Assembly (NCBI RefSeq): GCF_021568285.1
Contig: NZ_JAKGTQ010000001.1
Location: 496,001 to 560,000, forward strand
From: Rheinheimera sp. UJ63
GTDB taxonomy: Bacteria > Pseudomonadota > Gammaproteobacteria > Enterobacterales > Alteromonadaceae
Length of the DNA stretch: 64,000 nt
Reading direction: 5' to 3'
A model generated the notes under the pieces. That model searched no databases. It was not told the origin of the DNA and was given only the letters and a program-made list of their open reading frames with translations. A program made the translations under genes and the position numbers. How positions within the stretch are numbered: the stretch's first letter is position 1; each line of letters starts with the position of its first letter. Positions 38,100-48,972 of the stretch are shown piece after piece.

Positions 38100-38939
38100 T
38101 TATTGAAACAGTTGCCGAATGTCTTGGTACAGGTTGGCAATTTGCGGTTGTTGCATAAACTCCGGTACCGACACCACTTGCTGCGTAACATAATGCGTTA
38201 GCAATTGGTGTTGTTCTTCCGTTGATTTGTAATAACCGCGTGCTACGGCCGCTAAACGAATAAAATCCGTATAATCTAATTCTGGGCTGGCCTTACAAAC
38301 GCGCCATGTTTTGGCTGCACGCTGCAACTCGTCATCAAAGCCCCAGGCCTTTAACACTTTGACACTAATATAAGGCGCCGCCTTGTCGATCACACTGGTT
38401 AAAAAAATCGGATGCCCAAACACTTCTGGATGCCGTTCGGCTTCGGTGATCACGGCAAGCGCCCCAATATTATGCACTAACGCACATAACGTCATCACAT
38501 CCGCACTTAACGTACATTGCTTATTCACTGTTTGATAGGCTTTTAAGCAGGCCACCGCGATCGCCGCGACCTGCACATTGTCTTGCCATAATTTATCTAA
38601 ATGCTGCTGTACTTGTTTATATTGCGATATGAATAACTGCTCTACCGCCATCGCGGTGGCGATATTTTTAATTTGGCTTAAACCAATTCGAGTAACCGCT
38701 TGGTTTAAGGTGCTCACCTTAATAGAACGCCCCATAAAGGCGCTGTTAGCGACTTTCATCATCCGGGCTGTCAAAGAGGGGTCTTGTGAAATAACCTCTG
38801 CCATTTGCGCTAAGCTTACGCTGGCATCATCGGCTCGTTGCCGCACTCGTAACGCAATTTCTGGCAAGGTCGGTAAGACCAAGCGGTCATTACGGATCTT
38901 GTCATCTAAAATAGTCAGTAATGCTTGTTGTGCACTCAT
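38100..38939 (-). CDS. HDOD-domain protein
   Basis: 279 residues. One HDOD domain (about 20-215) with LPTLPEIALRVRQ, SQDPSLTARMMKVANSAF, TLNQAVTRIGLSQIKN and ALVHNIGALAV. HDOD domains resemble HD hydrolases without the metal ligands and act as signalling scaffolds in motility, virulence and c-di-GMP networks. There is no output domain fused to it. It lies 84 bp downstream of a hybrid kinase on the same strand, so they could be co-transcribed and act in one pathway (inference). Confidence 0.88.
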   Translation of the reverse strand: MSAQQALLTILDDKIRNDRLVLPTLPEIALRVRQRADDASVSLAQMAEVISQDPSLTARMMKVANSAFMGRSIKVSTLNQAVTRIGLSQIKNIATAMAVEQLFISQYKQVQQHLDKLWQDNVQVAAIAVACLKAYQTVNKQCTLSADVMTLCALVHNIGALAVITEAERHPEVFGHPIFLTSVIDKAAPYISVKVLKAWGFDDELQRAAKTWRVCKASPELDYTDFIRLAAVARGYYKSTEEQHQLLTHYVTQQVVSVPEFMQQPQIANLYQDIRQLFQ

Positions 38940-39023
38940 ACTGCGCAGTCTCTCGGTTAATCAATGAAAACTCGTTATAGGGCTTAATAGTAAGCACCCT
39001 CGGTTTAAGCCGATCCGGTTACA

Positions 39024-41654
39024 TTAAGCTTGCTCGATTATCTGCTGCATCTGTTGCAAGATAGCTTGCACCGCAGCCACATCTTGATGTTTTGCTATTT
39101 TTTCTAATTCGTCGGCAAGTTGGGTGAGTTGTGGGTACCCCATACTGCCCGCACTGCCTTTTAAACTATGGGCATCAAACTCTAGGCTAGACCAGGCTTG
39201 CTGCTGCAAAGCTAGCTCAAATTGCTGTAATAACGCCGGCAACTGCGCTTTAAAACGCGCTTTTAGCGCTTGCATAGCGGGATCCTGGGCTAAATGCTGA
39301 TCCAACTCCTGTAATTTGCTTGACGTTGTTTTAGCATAACGACGCAACAAGGACAAAAATTCTTTTTGCACAATAGGCTTGCCAAGTAATTCCTGACACC
39401 CCGCTAGACGGTAACGCTCGGCATCCTCCGCCATCACATTAGCCGTCACTGCAATAATGGGGGTGTTCACGCCGGCCAGTCGGATCAATTGAGTGGCTTC
39501 TTCTCCACCCATCACAGGCATTTGCATATCCATAAAGATCACATCAAAACGGCCAGATAAAGCGCGCTCTACCGCTTGATGACCATTACTGACCAATTCA
39601 TGATGCACTCCCACTTTATCTAGCATTAACGCCAGCAGCAGTTGGTTATCCGGGTTATCTTCCGCCACCAGCACATTAAGTTGCCACTGCGTGTCATGCT
39701 CGGTTATCGGCTCAGCAAGGGGTTCAACAGCCTCATATTGCTCAATCAGCTGCACTGTATCGCCAACGGGCAACAGTAATTCAAAGCTACTGCCAATGCC
39801 CTTGACACTTTCGACCAAAATATCGCCCGACATTTGCTCAATCAGTTTTTTCGAGATACACAGGCCTAGACCCGTTCCACCAAAATCGCGAGTAACGGTG
39901 GCATCGGCTTGCATAAACGGCTGGAATAAACGCTGTTGCTCATCGTTATTCATGCCAATGCCGGTGTCTTTTATTTTAATCGACAGCCGCGAATGTGCTG
40001 CATCATAACTGACCGCTAACAAGATCTTACCTTTACGGGTAAATTTCACGGCGTTACTGGTGAGATTTAATAACACCTGTCGTAAACGCAAGCTGTCCAC
40101 ATAAAGAGTTTGGGGTAACGGAAACTGAATGTGTAATTGACACTCTAGCCTCTTTTGACGGGCTTGCTCCTTGGTTTGCTGATAAATTTCATCGAGCATC
40201 GCTAGGTAATCGACCTGGCTTAATTGCAGCTCTAATTTGTCAGCTTCAATTTTTGATAAATCCAAAATATCGTTGATTAAGCCAAGCAAATGCTCGCTAC
40301 TGCGCAGCACGCGGCGTAAATAATCCGAACGGGTTTCTTGTTCTGTTTCATTTAAGGCTTGCTCACTAAAACCAATAATCGCAGTCAATGGTGTGCGGAT
40401 CTCATGGCTCATGTTAGCTAAAAATACACTTTTTAAACGGTTGGCTTGCTCGGCCACTTCACGCGCTAAAATTAATTCTTGGTTAGCTGAAGCTAAATCG
40501 TTATTGGCCCGGGCGAGATCTTGAGTACGACGCAATACCTTATCTTCGAGTTGCTGTTTATAGATTGTTTCACGTTCTCGGTACACGCGTAACTGCCGCA
40601 CCATCACATTAAAAGCCGCGAACATATCACCGAGTTCATCTTGCTTACGTATTTCAAGTAATGTCGCAAAGTTACCGCGGCCAACCGCCGTTTTCGCTGC
40701 CGTCAGTTGTTTTACCGGGTTAAACACCTGATAAATCAGTATTTGGTGTATTAGAATAGGCACTGCGAAGATACAAAATAACGCGAACAACAAGATATAC
40801 CCTGGCCAGTTTAAAAACTGGCTATACATCTCGTCTGCATCCACGCCGTAGATCAGCTGATACGAGCCCGTTAAGTTTTTACCGAGTAAGAGTTTCGGTT
40901 GGCCCAGCAATAAACTATCAATAAAATGAGTATGATCAATGCTCTGCTGAATGATCCGATATTGACTGGGCGGGAAGGCACTACCGATTAAAGATTGATT
41001 GGCGGCATACGCAATGGTGGCGGCACGATTGACCAATAAAGTGACACTATTGGTTGAGACAGGGTTATTCGCAACTTGAGCAAAGGGCTCGGCATCGAGC
41101 ACCATCAAAATATAACCCCACACTTGCCGACTCGCGCGACTATCCGCAAGGTAAAGCTTTTTCACAATAAAGACCTGCAATTGACGATCTACGCCATGTG
41201 GCGCCAGAAACACCGTTTGATCTTCGATCATCGCTTGTACTAAAGAAAAATACTCATTCCTAAAACGACTTGGTACCGTCGAAACCGCCTGTTGAGCTGG
41301 GTAAATCACATCCTCATCGCCATTTAGCCGCAACAACTTGATGGCTCGTAGCGTCTTATCTTGCGCCGCCACTTCTTGAAACAAGCTATCTACGGCCTGT
41401 TTATCTTCGGCGGAACCCGTTTGTAAATATTGATTAAGGCGTTTTGAAATGGTGAGTATCGACAGCTTAGTCTGATTCACTCTCAAATAGTCATTGAGGT
41501 ATTGTTGTTGGTCGTTTAACTGCTGTGAAACCTGCTGAAACAATTGTTGTTGTTTGACGGTGTTACTGTAGTGATATGCCAAATAGCCTAACAACGCTAA
41601 AGGTAAAATCAATAGCGGCAGCATATAGATTAACAGTGTTTCCCGAAGCCTCAT
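39024..41654 (-). CDS. Hybrid sensor histidine kinase (Cache-HAMP-HisKA-HATPase-REC-HPt)
   Basis: 876 residues. TM1 about 8-28; a periplasmic domain of about 255 residues with Cache features (30-284); TM2 about 285-308; HAMP 310-362; coiled coil; HisKA with SHEIRTPLTA (His 417); HATPase (NLTSNAVKFT, FGGTGLGLCI); receiver with FMDMQMP (Asp 709); HPt with HSLKGSAGS (His 829). A full phosphorelay in one chain that needs only a final receiver, which is not adjacent. Cache domains usually bind small molecules, but the ligand cannot be told. The ribosome site is weak. The HDOD gene is downstream. Confidence 0.92.
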   Translation of the reverse strand: MRLRETLLIYMLPLLILPLALLGYLAYHYSNTVKQQQLFQQVSQQLNDQQQYLNDYLRVNQTKLSILTISKRLNQYLQTGSAEDKQAVDSLFQEVAAQDKTLRAIKLLRLNGDEDVIYPAQQAVSTVPSRFRNEYFSLVQAMIEDQTVFLAPHGVDRQLQVFIVKKLYLADSRASRQVWGYILMVLDAEPFAQVANNPVSTNSVTLLVNRAATIAYAANQSLIGSAFPPSQYRIIQQSIDHTHFIDSLLLGQPKLLLGKNLTGSYQLIYGVDADEMYSQFLNWPGYILLFALFCIFAVPILIHQILIYQVFNPVKQLTAAKTAVGRGNFATLLEIRKQDELGDMFAAFNVMVRQLRVYRERETIYKQQLEDKVLRRTQDLARANNDLASANQELILAREVAEQANRLKSVFLANMSHEIRTPLTAIIGFSEQALNETEQETRSDYLRRVLRSSEHLLGLINDILDLSKIEADKLELQLSQVDYLAMLDEIYQQTKEQARQKRLECQLHIQFPLPQTLYVDSLRLRQVLLNLTSNAVKFTRKGKILLAVSYDAAHSRLSIKIKDTGIGMNNDEQQRLFQPFMQADATVTRDFGGTGLGLCISKKLIEQMSGDILVESVKGIGSSFELLLPVGDTVQLIEQYEAVEPLAEPITEHDTQWQLNVLVAEDNPDNQLLLALMLDKVGVHHELVSNGHQAVERALSGRFDVIFMDMQMPVMGGEEATQLIRLAGVNTPIIAVTANVMAEDAERYRLAGCQELLGKPIVQKEFLSLLRRYAKTTSSKLQELDQHLAQDPAMQALKARFKAQLPALLQQFELALQQQAWSSLEFDAHSLKGSAGSMGYPQLTQLADELEKIAKHQDVAAVQAILQQMQQIIEQA

Positions 41655-41777
41655 GCTGGCTTATGCCTATTATAATTGTTAATAACAATGGACTTACAGC
41701 ATACTCAGCATTGCAGTCAGCGACAAGGGATCAGGCAGTTTTGACGACAAAAAGCAGATTTAACTCGGTTAACGCAA

Positions 41778-41840
41778 GGTCTGGTAGCCATGAACATGGC
41801 ATAGCCTTGATGGGGCTAGATCGCATGGCGACCTAGCCCT
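41778..41840. other. Two nested hairpins in the intergenic region
   Basis: Between nqrM and the hybrid kinase: GCCAT-GAAC-ATGGC flanked by AAGG/CCTT (about 41776-41808), then GGGCTAG / CTAGCCC (41813-41819 and 41833-41839) enclosing CGC-ATG-GCG. Neither has a T tract on either strand, except for a weak AT-rich stretch after the second. Function not known; possibly the end of the nqr transcript. Confidence 0.45.
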
Positions 41841-41845
41841 GAGCT

Positions 41846-42058
41846 TTAGATAATTTTATTATCTTGCCAAAACTTTTCTTTTTCTAAGCGTTTTTGTCTT
41901 TTCTCACAAGGCTTATCGCAGTCACAAGCTTTATCGATGTTCAATTCACCTAAACCGCCACAACTTCCGGCAAGTGACTTACGTTGTAATAAATAACCGC
42001 TGGCCATTGCCACAACTACAACTAAAAATAACCCAAAGGTCATTAAAAAAATGGTCAT
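41846..42058 (-). CDS. nqrM: Na+-NQR maturation protein NqrM
   Basis: 70 residues. One N-terminal membrane helix (about 3-22) and a cysteine-rich cytoplasmic part (SCGGLGELNIDKACDCDKPC) with four or more conserved cysteines, the DUF539/NqrM pattern. NqrM is needed to insert the iron centre between NqrD and NqrE. It starts 8 bp after apbE and ends the nqr transcript, the position it holds in Vibrio and relatives. Confidence 0.93.
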   Translation of the reverse strand: MTIFLMTFGLFLVVVVAMASGYLLQRKSLAGSCGGLGELNIDKACDCDKPCEKRQKRLEKEKFWQDNKII

Positions 42059-42066
42059 TGTTCACC

Positions 42067-43080
42067 TCAAGGTTGAGTTAAATAAGGTTTAAAAGCATCT
42101 GATATATGTTCCACAAAACCGGCATCCGTTTTTTCAATAATTAATGCAGCAAGCTGCTGCTGATTAGCAAACGCCAGTGCCTCACTTGCCGACATCACAT
42201 TTAACGCTGTGGCATAGGCATCTGCCGTCATAGCGGATGCATGCAGCACAGTGCTAGATACTGTTTTATGCTGGATGGGTTTACCCGTACGCGGATCAAT
42301 TAAATGCGAGTAACGAATACCGTCTTCCTCAAAGTAATTACGATAATCACCCGAGGTAGCTACCGCGATTTGGTTTACCGCCATAATGCGTTGCACAGCA
42401 CGTTCATGGTCGATCGGTTTTTCAATGGCCACTCGCCACTCACCATTAGGTTTTGCTGCACCTAAACGCATTTCGCCACCAATATCCACCAAAAAGCTTG
42501 TGATGCCTTGCGCTAATAAGATCTCTGCTAATTGATCGACGCCATAGCCCTTAGCTATCGTCGACAAATCAACACTCACCCGCGGATCGCTTTTTTGTAA
42601 CTCAGTGCCATTTAAACTGATTTTATCAATACCCACATGTTGGCGTATGGCTATTAACGCTTGCTCGTCAGGCGCATGTTCAATGCGACCTTGCGCACCA
42701 AAACCCCATAACTCGACTAATGGCGCCACGGTAACATCAAGCACACCTTGCGTTTCGTGCCCGACACGAATGGCTTCGGCTATAACCAGTTGCGTACGGG
42801 TTGATAAGGTAAAGGGCTCGCTGCTCTGTTGGCGATTAAAGCGCATTAATTCAGATTCTGGTCGATAGGTCGACATCAGATCGTTTAATAGCTCTAACTC
42901 GGTATCAAAGGTGGCTTGCAGCGCGGTCAGATCCGGCTCTTGCTCACTGTAGAATTTCACAACATAATAAGTGCCCATCGTTTTACCTTCCACTTTGTAT
43001 TCTGGGAAGGTTTGTTGCGGTTGGCAAGCCGCAACCACTATAACGAACACTAACATTAGCAAGGGGCGAATAAATCGCAT
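42067..43080 (-). CDS. apbE: FAD:protein FMN transferase ApbE
   Basis: 337 residues. Lipoprotein that attaches FMN to threonines of NqrB and NqrC. A signal peptide with lipobox VVAAC (Cys 19), GKTMGTYYVV, DLSTIAKGYGVDQLA, GGEMRLG, and HLIDPRTGKP with the Mg2+ site near MTADAYATALNVM are typical. AGGAGC precedes the ATG. It is separated from nqrF by 69 bp that hold a hairpin, so its level may be lower than that of the pump subunits. Confidence 0.95.
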   Translation of the reverse strand: MRFIRPLLMLVFVIVVAACQPQQTFPEYKVEGKTMGTYYVVKFYSEQEPDLTALQATFDTELELLNDLMSTYRPESELMRFNRQQSSEPFTLSTRTQLVIAEAIRVGHETQGVLDVTVAPLVELWGFGAQGRIEHAPDEQALIAIRQHVGIDKISLNGTELQKSDPRVSVDLSTIAKGYGVDQLAEILLAQGITSFLVDIGGEMRLGAAKPNGEWRVAIEKPIDHERAVQRIMAVNQIAVATSGDYRNYFEEDGIRYSHLIDPRTGKPIQHKTVSSTVLHASAMTADAYATALNVMSASEALAFANQQQLAALIIEKTDAGFVEHISDAFKPYLTQP

Positions 43081-43095
43081 GTTCTGCTCCTGATA

Positions 43096-43124
43096 AAAAT
43101 AAGGGGCGACTAAAAGTCACCCCT
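43096..43124 (-). terminator. Hairpin between nqrF and apbE
   Basis: On the minus strand a ten-base stem with one C/A mismatch (43124-43115 with 43111-43102; AGGGGTGACT type) and a three-base loop, followed by TTATTTTTATC. It resembles a leaky intrinsic terminator that would lower read-through from nqrABCDEF into apbE-nqrM, or an mRNA-stabilising stem. Confidence 0.5.
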
Positions 43125-43149
43125 ACTATTTTACCGCGTCACGCTTAGA

Positions 43150-44376
43150 TTAACCACCAAAGTCATCTAATAGAATGTTGTCATCTTCTACGCCTAAGTC
43201 TTTCAGCATATTGATAACTGCTTTGTTCATCATTGGTGGACCACACATGTAGAACTCACAGTCTTCTGGTGCTTTGTGGTTCTTCAGGTAGTTTTCATAA
43301 ATAACGTTATGGATAAAGCCCGTATAGCCCGTCCAGTTATCTTCTGGTTGTGGATCAGATAACGCCACATGCCATTCGAAATTGTCGTTCTCTGCCGCTA
43401 GCATATCGAAATCTTCAACATAGAACATTTCGCGCTTCGAACGCGCACCGTACCAGAAACTGATCTTACGCTTGGTTTTTAAGCGGCGTAATTGGTCAAA
43501 GATATGTGAACGCATTGGCGCCATACCTGCACCACCACCGATAAAGACCATTTCAGCTTCAGTGTCTTTGGCATAGAACTCACCAAAAGGCCCTGAAATC
43601 GTTACTTTGTCGCCTTCTTTCAAAGACCAAATAAACGATGACATCTTACCGCAAGGCAGCGTCAGGTTATTAGGTGGCGGCGTAGCGATACGCACGTTCA
43701 GCATGATAATGCCTTCTTCTTCTGGATAGTTAGCCATTGAATAAGCACGAATAGTCGGCTCATCCACTTTTGACTCCAGTGTGAAGAATTTGAAACGTTC
43801 CCAATCACCACGGAATTGTGCAGGAACATCAAAATCTGCATATTTAACGTGATGCGCAGGCGCTTCAATTTGGATATAACCACCCGCACGGAAGGGTACT
43901 GATTCGCCATCAGGGATCTGCAGTTTCAGCTCTTTAATGAAAGTGGCTTTGTTATCGTTAGAAATAACCGAGCAATCCCATTTTTTAATACCGAAGATTT
44001 CTGCTTCGACTTCGATGTCCATGTCAGTTTTAACATTAACCTGACAAGACAAACGACAGCCTTCACGGGCCTGACCTTTAGTGATGTGACCCAGCTCGGT
44101 GGGTAAAATCTCACCACCGCCCTCGTGTACATGGACACGACACTGACCACAAGAACCACCGCCACCACAGGCGGATGACAAGAAGATACCGTTATCAGCT
44201 AATACGCTTAATAACTTACCGCCTGCTTTTGTTTTAATTGCTTTGCTCGGATCACCGTTAACACTGATCGTGATATCGCCACTGGCAACCAGTTTTGATT
44301 TGGCCGCTAGAATAATAAATACTAGCGCCAGTACCACGACAGTGAACATGCCAACGCCAAGATAAATCTCTTGCAT
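43150..44376 (-). CDS. nqrF: Na+-translocating NADH:quinone reductase subunit F
   Basis: 408 residues. Electron entry subunit: one N-terminal membrane helix (about 5-25), a 2Fe-2S ferredoxin domain with C70, C76, C79 and C111 ([11 protein letters not shown]), an FAD domain (RAYSMANYP) and an NADH domain ([20 protein letters not shown]) ending in DDFGG. It passes electrons from NADH through FAD and 2Fe-2S to the membrane subunits. It starts 19 bp after nqrE. Confidence 0.97.
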   Translation of the reverse strand: MQEIYLGVGMFTVVVLALVFIILAAKSKLVASGDITISVNGDPSKAIKTKAGGKLLSVLADNGIFLSSACGGGGSCGQCRVHVHEGGGEILPTELGHITKGQAREGCRLSCQVNVKTDMDIEVEAEIFGIKKWDCSVISNDNKATFIKELKLQIPDGESVPFRAGGYIQIEAPAHHVKYADFDVPAQFRGDWERFKFFTLESKVDEPTIRAYSMANYPEEEGIIMLNVRIATPPPNNLTLPCGKMSSFIWSLKEGDKVTISGPFGEFYAKDTEAEMVFIGGGAGMAPMRSHIFDQLRRLKTKRKISFWYGARSKREMFYVEDFDMLAAENDNFEWHVALSDPQPEDNWTGYTGFIHNVIYENYLKNHKAPEDCEFYMCGPPMMNKAVINMLKDLGVEDDNILLDDFGG

Positions 44377-44395
44377 GGTGTTATTCCTCTACTGC

Positions 44396-45004
44396 TTATA
44401 GTTGAACGCCAGAGAAAGACATAAAGCCTAATCCCATTAAACCTACTACCAAGAAGGTAGAACCTAAACCGCGTAAACCGTCTGGGATATCAGCGTATTT
44501 CAGCTTTTCACGAACTGCGGCTAATACCGTAATCGCTAATGCCCAACCTACACCACTTCCTAAACCGAACACGACGCTCTCACCGAAGGTATAATCACGT
44601 TCAACCATAAAGGCTACCGCACCGAAAATAGCGCAGTTAACGGTAATTAAAGGTAAGAAAATACCTAATGCGTTGTATAACGCAGGGAAGTACTTGTCTA
44701 AGATCATTTCTAGAATTTGCACCAGGGCAGCGATAACGCCGATGTAGGTTAAGAATCCTAAGAAACTCAGATCGGCATCCGGAAATCCCGCCCATGCTAA
44801 CGCACCTGGCGCTAATAAAAGGTGGAAAACCAAGTTGTTCACCGGTACCGAAATACCCAGTACAACGATAACCGCAACACCTAAACCAAAAGCAGTTTTG
44901 ATTTTTTGTGATACAGCAAGAAAGGTACACATCCCTAAGAAGAATGCTAATGCCAGGTTTTCAATAAATACGGCACGTACGAACAAGCTAATGTAATGTT
45001 CCAT
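44396..45004 (-). CDS. nqrE: Na+-translocating NADH:quinone reductase subunit E
   Basis: 202 residues. Six-helix membrane subunit of the NqrD/E, RnfA/E fold; starts [24 protein letters not shown]-like and holds the conserved Cys in MCTFLA and in VNCAIFG that share an iron centre with NqrD. ATG 45004 follows AAGGAG at six bases; an in-frame extension of 24 codons overlaps nqrD and is rejected. It lies 10 bp after nqrD. Confidence 0.97.
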   Translation of the reverse strand: MEHYISLFVRAVFIENLALAFFLGMCTFLAVSQKIKTAFGLGVAVIVVLGISVPVNNLVFHLLLAPGALAWAGFPDADLSFLGFLTYIGVIAALVQILEMILDKYFPALYNALGIFLPLITVNCAIFGAVAFMVERDYTFGESVVFGLGSGVGWALAITVLAAVREKLKYADIPDGLRGLGSTFLVVGLMGLGFMSFSGVQL

Positions 45005-45014
45005 CAATCGCTCC

Positions 45015-45647
45015 TTATACCTTCTTCTCAACTTGCTCTGGGCGGTATGCACGTAATACCCAGATAAAGGCTGCAATAATGATGAAGGCGCTTGGTGGCA
45101 TCAGTAGGATACCCATTGGCTGATACCAGCCGCCTTCACTGATCAGAGGCATGATTTGTACGCCAAATACTGAACCTGAACCGCCTAACTCACGGATAAA
45201 GGCGACAACTAATAACACCACGCTATAACCTAAGCCGTTACCAATACCATCTAAGAAACTCATACCTGGAGTACTTTTCATGGCATAGGCTTCAGCACGG
45301 CCCATAACGATACAGTTAGTGATAATCAAGCCAACGAATACCGAAAGTTGCTTTGATAAATCATAAGCATAGGCTTTCAAGAACTGGTCAACAACGATTA
45401 CCAATGAAGCGATAATGGTCATCTGCACGATGATACGTACGCTTGATGGAATGTGGTTACGGATACTCGAAATAAAGAAATTCGAAAAGGCCGTTACAAA
45501 GGTCAATGCCAAACACATTACTAATGCGGTGGTCATCTGAGTTGTTACCGCTAGCGCAGAACAAATACCGAGTACTTGTAAAGCGATAGGGTTATTGGCA
45601 AAAACCGGACCAAACAGGACGGTTTTAATTTCTTTAGCATTAGCCAT
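45015..45647 (-). CDS. nqrD: Na+-translocating NADH:quinone reductase subunit D
   Basis: 210 residues. Six-helix membrane subunit homologous to NqrE with inverted topology. The conserved Cys residues are in LGICSALAV and [11 protein letters not shown], the latter facing the pump's iron site. AAGGAG lies eight bases before the ATG, inside the end of nqrC, which it overlaps by 8 bp. Confidence 0.97.
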   Translation of the reverse strand: MANAKEIKTVLFGPVFANNPIALQVLGICSALAVTTQMTTALVMCLALTFVTAFSNFFISSIRNHIPSSVRIIVQMTIIASLVIVVDQFLKAYAYDLSKQLSVFVGLIITNCIVMGRAEAYAMKSTPGMSFLDGIGNGLGYSVVLLVVAFIRELGGSGSVFGVQIMPLISEGGWYQPMGILLMPPSAFIIIAAFIWVLRAYRPEQVEKKV

Positions 45648-46434
45648 TGGTTAAGGCTCCTTGACGCACTTTAGTTAAGAATGGACCGAAGCCGTTCTCA
45701 CCAATCCAGAAAGTGAAGGTATTTTGCACACCATTTGCAGTCAGCGTGGCACCTGACAAACCATCAACCTGATAATCAGACTGAGGGTCGGCATTACCTG
45801 GTTTCAAAATAGTTAACGCCAGCTGGCCAGCATCATTGGTTAATTTCTTACCCGTGAACTGTGCTTTCCAACGTGGGTTTTCTATTTCACCACCTAAACC
45901 GGGCGTTTCACCTTGCTCATAGTAGTTTAAGCCGATAATCGTATTACCATCGGTTTCAACTGCTAAGAAAGCATGCATCGTTGACCATAAGCCATAACCA
46001 TGCACCGGTAACACCACGGCTTTTAAGTTACGATTTTCATCGTAAGTTAACCAAATAGGTGCTTGCTCTGAAATACGACGGATAGAAGCCACATCTTCGC
46101 TTTGCGCCAGCGCTTCACCTTCCTTCAGGTTTTTACGGTAGTCATAAGCCTCAGCACAAGCGGTATCGCAGCTTGCGTCGATCTCACCGGTCTTTAAATT
46201 AACCAGACGCGTTTCAACGTGCTTGCTAAACAGCTCGGCAACCTTAGCTGCAGGTGCTGAACCTTCGATTAAACCTACACTGCGCAGGATGTTAATTTGC
46301 GAGTCTAACTTTTTGTTGGCTTGCTGCGTTGGGCGCAACTGCACAGCGGCAGTTGCCACCACGATGGCACAAACTAAACATAAAGAAACTACTACAATCA
46401 GCGTCTTGCTGATGCTGTCATTATTACTAGACAT
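45640..46434 (-). CDS. nqrC: Na+-translocating NADH:quinone reductase subunit C
   Basis: 264 residues. One membrane helix (about 10-30) and a periplasmic FMN domain; the flavinylation box SGAT is at residues 227-230 (GLSGATLT). ApbE attaches FMN through a phosphoester to that threonine. ATG 46434 overlaps the nqrB end by 8 bp. The open frame extends 24 codons into nqrB, but that would displace the membrane helix from its normal place and is rejected. Confidence 0.97.
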   Translation of the reverse strand: MSSNNDSISKTLIVVVSLCLVCAIVVATAAVQLRPTQQANKKLDSQINILRSVGLIEGSAPAAKVAELFSKHVETRLVNLKTGEIDASCDTACAEAYDYRKNLKEGEALAQSEDVASIRRISEQAPIWLTYDENRNLKAVVLPVHGYGLWSTMHAFLAVETDGNTIIGLNYYEQGETPGLGGEIENPRWKAQFTGKKLTNDAGQLALTILKPGNADPQSDYQVDGLSGATLTANGVQNTFTFWIGENGFGPFLTKVRQGALTNG

Positions 46435-47632
46435 TACGTGCCAGCCTCCGCTTGATGTTGCTCTGAGCCACGAAGAAATCGAATAAAGGTGCAAACAAGT
46501 TAGCAAACAAGATTGCCAACATCATCCCTTCTGGATAAGCCGGGTTCACCACACGGATCATCACCACCATAAAACCAATCAAAATACCGTAAGCCCATTT
46601 ACCTTGGTTAGTAAACGAAGCAGATACTGGGTCTGTGGCCATAAAGAACATACCGATGGCAAAACCACCTAACACTAAATGCCAATGCCATGGCATCGCA
46701 AATAACGCGTTGCTGTTTGAGCCAATAGCATTAAACAAGTAGCTGGTTAACACCATACCGACCATGACACCCAGCACGATACGCCAAGAAGCAATGCGGA
46801 AGTAAATTAACGCTAAACCACCAACTAATAACGCCAATACTGAGGTTTCACCGACTGAACCAGGGATAAAGCCCAAGAACGCATCCCACCACAGCTGGGT
46901 ATTTGCCGCGTAATCTAATTCACCAGAAGACGCTTTGCTTAACCAAGTCGCACCTGAGTAACCGTCGGCTACAGTCCATACCGAATCACCAGAGATTTGC
47001 GCTGGGTAAGCGAAGAACAAGAACGCACGACCGGCTAAGGCAGGGTTTAAGAAGTTACGGCCAGTACCACCAAACACTTCTTTTGCCACTACGATACCGA
47101 AGGTGATACCAAGCGCCACTTGCCATAAAGGAATAGTTGCAGGCAGGATTAAAGCAAACAGGATTGAGCTAACGAAGAAACCTTCGTTGACTTCATGTTT
47201 ACGCACTGAGGCGAATAAAACTTCCCAAAAGCCACCGACCACAAAGGTAACGGCATAAATAGGTAAGAACCAGACCGCGCCATAGAACATCTTAGCGCCC
47301 CAGCCTGAGGTGGCCGTTAACTCTCCGCCTAAGGCAGAGTAAATGGCAACCTGCCAAGTGTCAGGTGTACTAAAGCCTTGTGCTAATGCCAAACTGGCCT
47401 GATGGCCAATGTTGTACATACCGAAGAATAACGCTGGAAATAATGCCAGCCAAACGAAAATCATAATACGCTTCAGGTCAATACTGTCACGGACATGAGT
47501 ACCGTTTTTAGTCACTAAACCTGGCGTATAAAGTACGGTCGCCACTGCTTCATACAGTGCGTACCACTTTTCGTGTTTTCCGCCTTTTTCAAATTGCGGC
47601 TCAATGCGCTCTAAAAAATGCTTTAAGCTCAT
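46427..47632 (-). CDS. nqrB: Na+-translocating NADH:quinone reductase subunit B
   Basis: 401 residues. Large membrane subunit with about ten helices, riboflavin and covalent FMN; the site SGAT is at 226-229 (DGYSGATW). Other marks: [26 protein letters not shown] and [17 protein letters not shown], as in all NqrB/RnfD proteins. It carries the Na+ path. It starts two bases after the nqrA stop, with GGAAGG inside the nqrA end as ribosome site. Confidence 0.97.
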   Translation of the reverse strand: MSLKHFLERIEPQFEKGGKHEKWYALYEAVATVLYTPGLVTKNGTHVRDSIDLKRIMIFVWLALFPALFFGMYNIGHQASLALAQGFSTPDTWQVAIYSALGGELTATSGWGAKMFYGAVWFLPIYAVTFVVGGFWEVLFASVRKHEVNEGFFVSSILFALILPATIPLWQVALGITFGIVVAKEVFGGTGRNFLNPALAGRAFLFFAYPAQISGDSVWTVADGYSGATWLSKASSGELDYAANTQLWWDAFLGFIPGSVGETSVLALLVGGLALIYFRIASWRIVLGVMVGMVLTSYLFNAIGSNSNALFAMPWHWHLVLGGFAIGMFFMATDPVSASFTNQGKWAYGILIGFMVVMIRVVNPAYPEGMMLAILFANLFAPLFDFFVAQSNIKRRLARNV

Positions 47633-47634
47633 GA

Positions 47635-48972
47635 TTAGCCTTCCTTCTGGATGGTAGTCAAGCAGTTGCGTAGAATAGTGCCGTAGTCGTATTTACCTGG
47701 GCATACATAAGTACACAAAGCTAAATCTTCTTCGTCTAATTCTAAACAACCTAATGTTTGTGCCCCGTCAGTGTCGCCAGAAACCAAATCGCGCAACAAT
47801 AATGTTGGCAGGATATCTAACGGCATTACCCGCTCGTAGTTACCAATAGGTACCATGGCACGTGATGAGCCATTCGTGGTTGTGGTCAGATTGAACAGTT
47901 TTTTCGGGTTAAGGTGGCCAAGGTAAGCACGGGTAACTGAGTGTTTTTCAGCGCCAGGTACAATCCAGCCAAACAATAACTTTTCAAAGCCTTCGGCTAA
48001 TACCGAAACCTGATTGTGGAAGCGACCAATATAACCGTGAACGCCCTGTGCGGTAGTACCTGCTAGTACTGAGCCTGAGATGATACGGTTTTGACCTTCG
48101 TTAAGTTCACCGGCAGTCAGTTCAGCGGTTGAAGCGCCCAGCAAGGTTTTCACCAAACGTGGATTTTTCACTACAGGACCGGCCAATGAAATCACTCGCT
48201 CACTGTGTAATTGCCCCGTTGTAAATAATTTACCAATGGCAATAACGTCTTGATACCCAAGGTGCCAGACGACTTTTTTCGCACTGGCTGCATCGAGTAA
48301 ATGAATATGCGTGCCCACTAAACCCGCAGGGTGTGGACCATCAAATTCGGCTACAGTGACCTGAGAGACGCTAGGAATAGCCACACCGGCTTTTTTACTC
48401 AGGTAGGTTTTACCTTCAGTTAAACGTGAAACCACCGTTAAACCGTGAGTAAACGCCTCGGCATCCGCATTTATGACCACAGCAGGATCGGCTGCTAATG
48501 GATTAGTATCCATCGCATTCACAAAGATGGCACGTGGCGTGCTATCAATGGCAGGAGAACGAGAAAACGGCCGCGTACGCAGCGCTACCCACAATCCTGA
48601 GTCGATCAAGTTTTGTTTAACCTGCTCTACTGACAAACTGGCCAATTGCTCGACAGAGTACGAGGTAAATTGTTCAGCCGCATCGCCGCTAGCTGCAATC
48701 ACAACGGATTGCAAAACTCGCTTAGCGCCACGATTGATTTCTTTAACCGTACCCGCGATTGGGGCAGTAAACTTAACGCCAGGGTTTTTCTTATCTTCGA
48801 AAAGCACCTGACCTTTTTTTACTGTATCGCCCACTTCGACCGCCATGGTCGGACGCATACCAACATACTCTTCACCTAAAACGGCGACAGTTGTGATGGC
48901 ATTGCCCGCACTGATCTCTTGTTTAGGACTGCCTGCAAGGGGAATGTCCAAGCCTTTTTTGAGTTTTATCAT
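47635..48972 (-). CDS. nqrA: Na+-translocating NADH:quinone reductase subunit A
   Basis: 445 residues (V. cholerae 446). Peripheral subunit that binds quinone. N-terminus [39 protein letters not shown] and the C-terminal [21 protein letters not shown] match the family. ATG 48972 is preferred to a GTG four codons upstream. First gene of the nqrABCDEF-apbE-nqrM unit. The 265 bp upstream to the fabV end contains the fabV terminator and AT-rich DNA where the promoter should be. Confidence 0.96.
   Translation of the reverse strand: MIKLKKGLDIPLAGSPKQEISAGNAITTVAVLGEEYVGMRPTMAVEVGDTVKKGQVLFEDKKNPGVKFTAPIAGTVKEINRGAKRVLQSVVIAASGDAAEQFTSYSVEQLASLSVEQVKQNLIDSGLWVALRTRPFSRSPAIDSTPRAIFVNAMDTNPLAADPAVVINADAEAFTHGLTVVSRLTEGKTYLSKKAGVAIPSVSQVTVAEFDGPHPAGLVGTHIHLLDAASAKKVVWHLGYQDVIAIGKLFTTGQLHSERVISLAGPVVKNPRLVKTLLGASTAELTAGELNEGQNRIISGSVLAGTTAQGVHGYIGRFHNQVSVLAEGFEKLLFGWIVPGAEKHSVTRAYLGHLNPKKLFNLTTTTNGSSRAMVPIGNYERVMPLDILPTLLLRDLVSGDTDGAQTLGCLELDEEDLALCTYVCPGKYDYGTILRNCLTTIQKEG

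Noticed and set aside
48473-48811. 112-codon open frame on the plus strand opposite nqrA.
   Set aside because: Antisense shadow without motif or ribosome site; nqrA is unequivocal.
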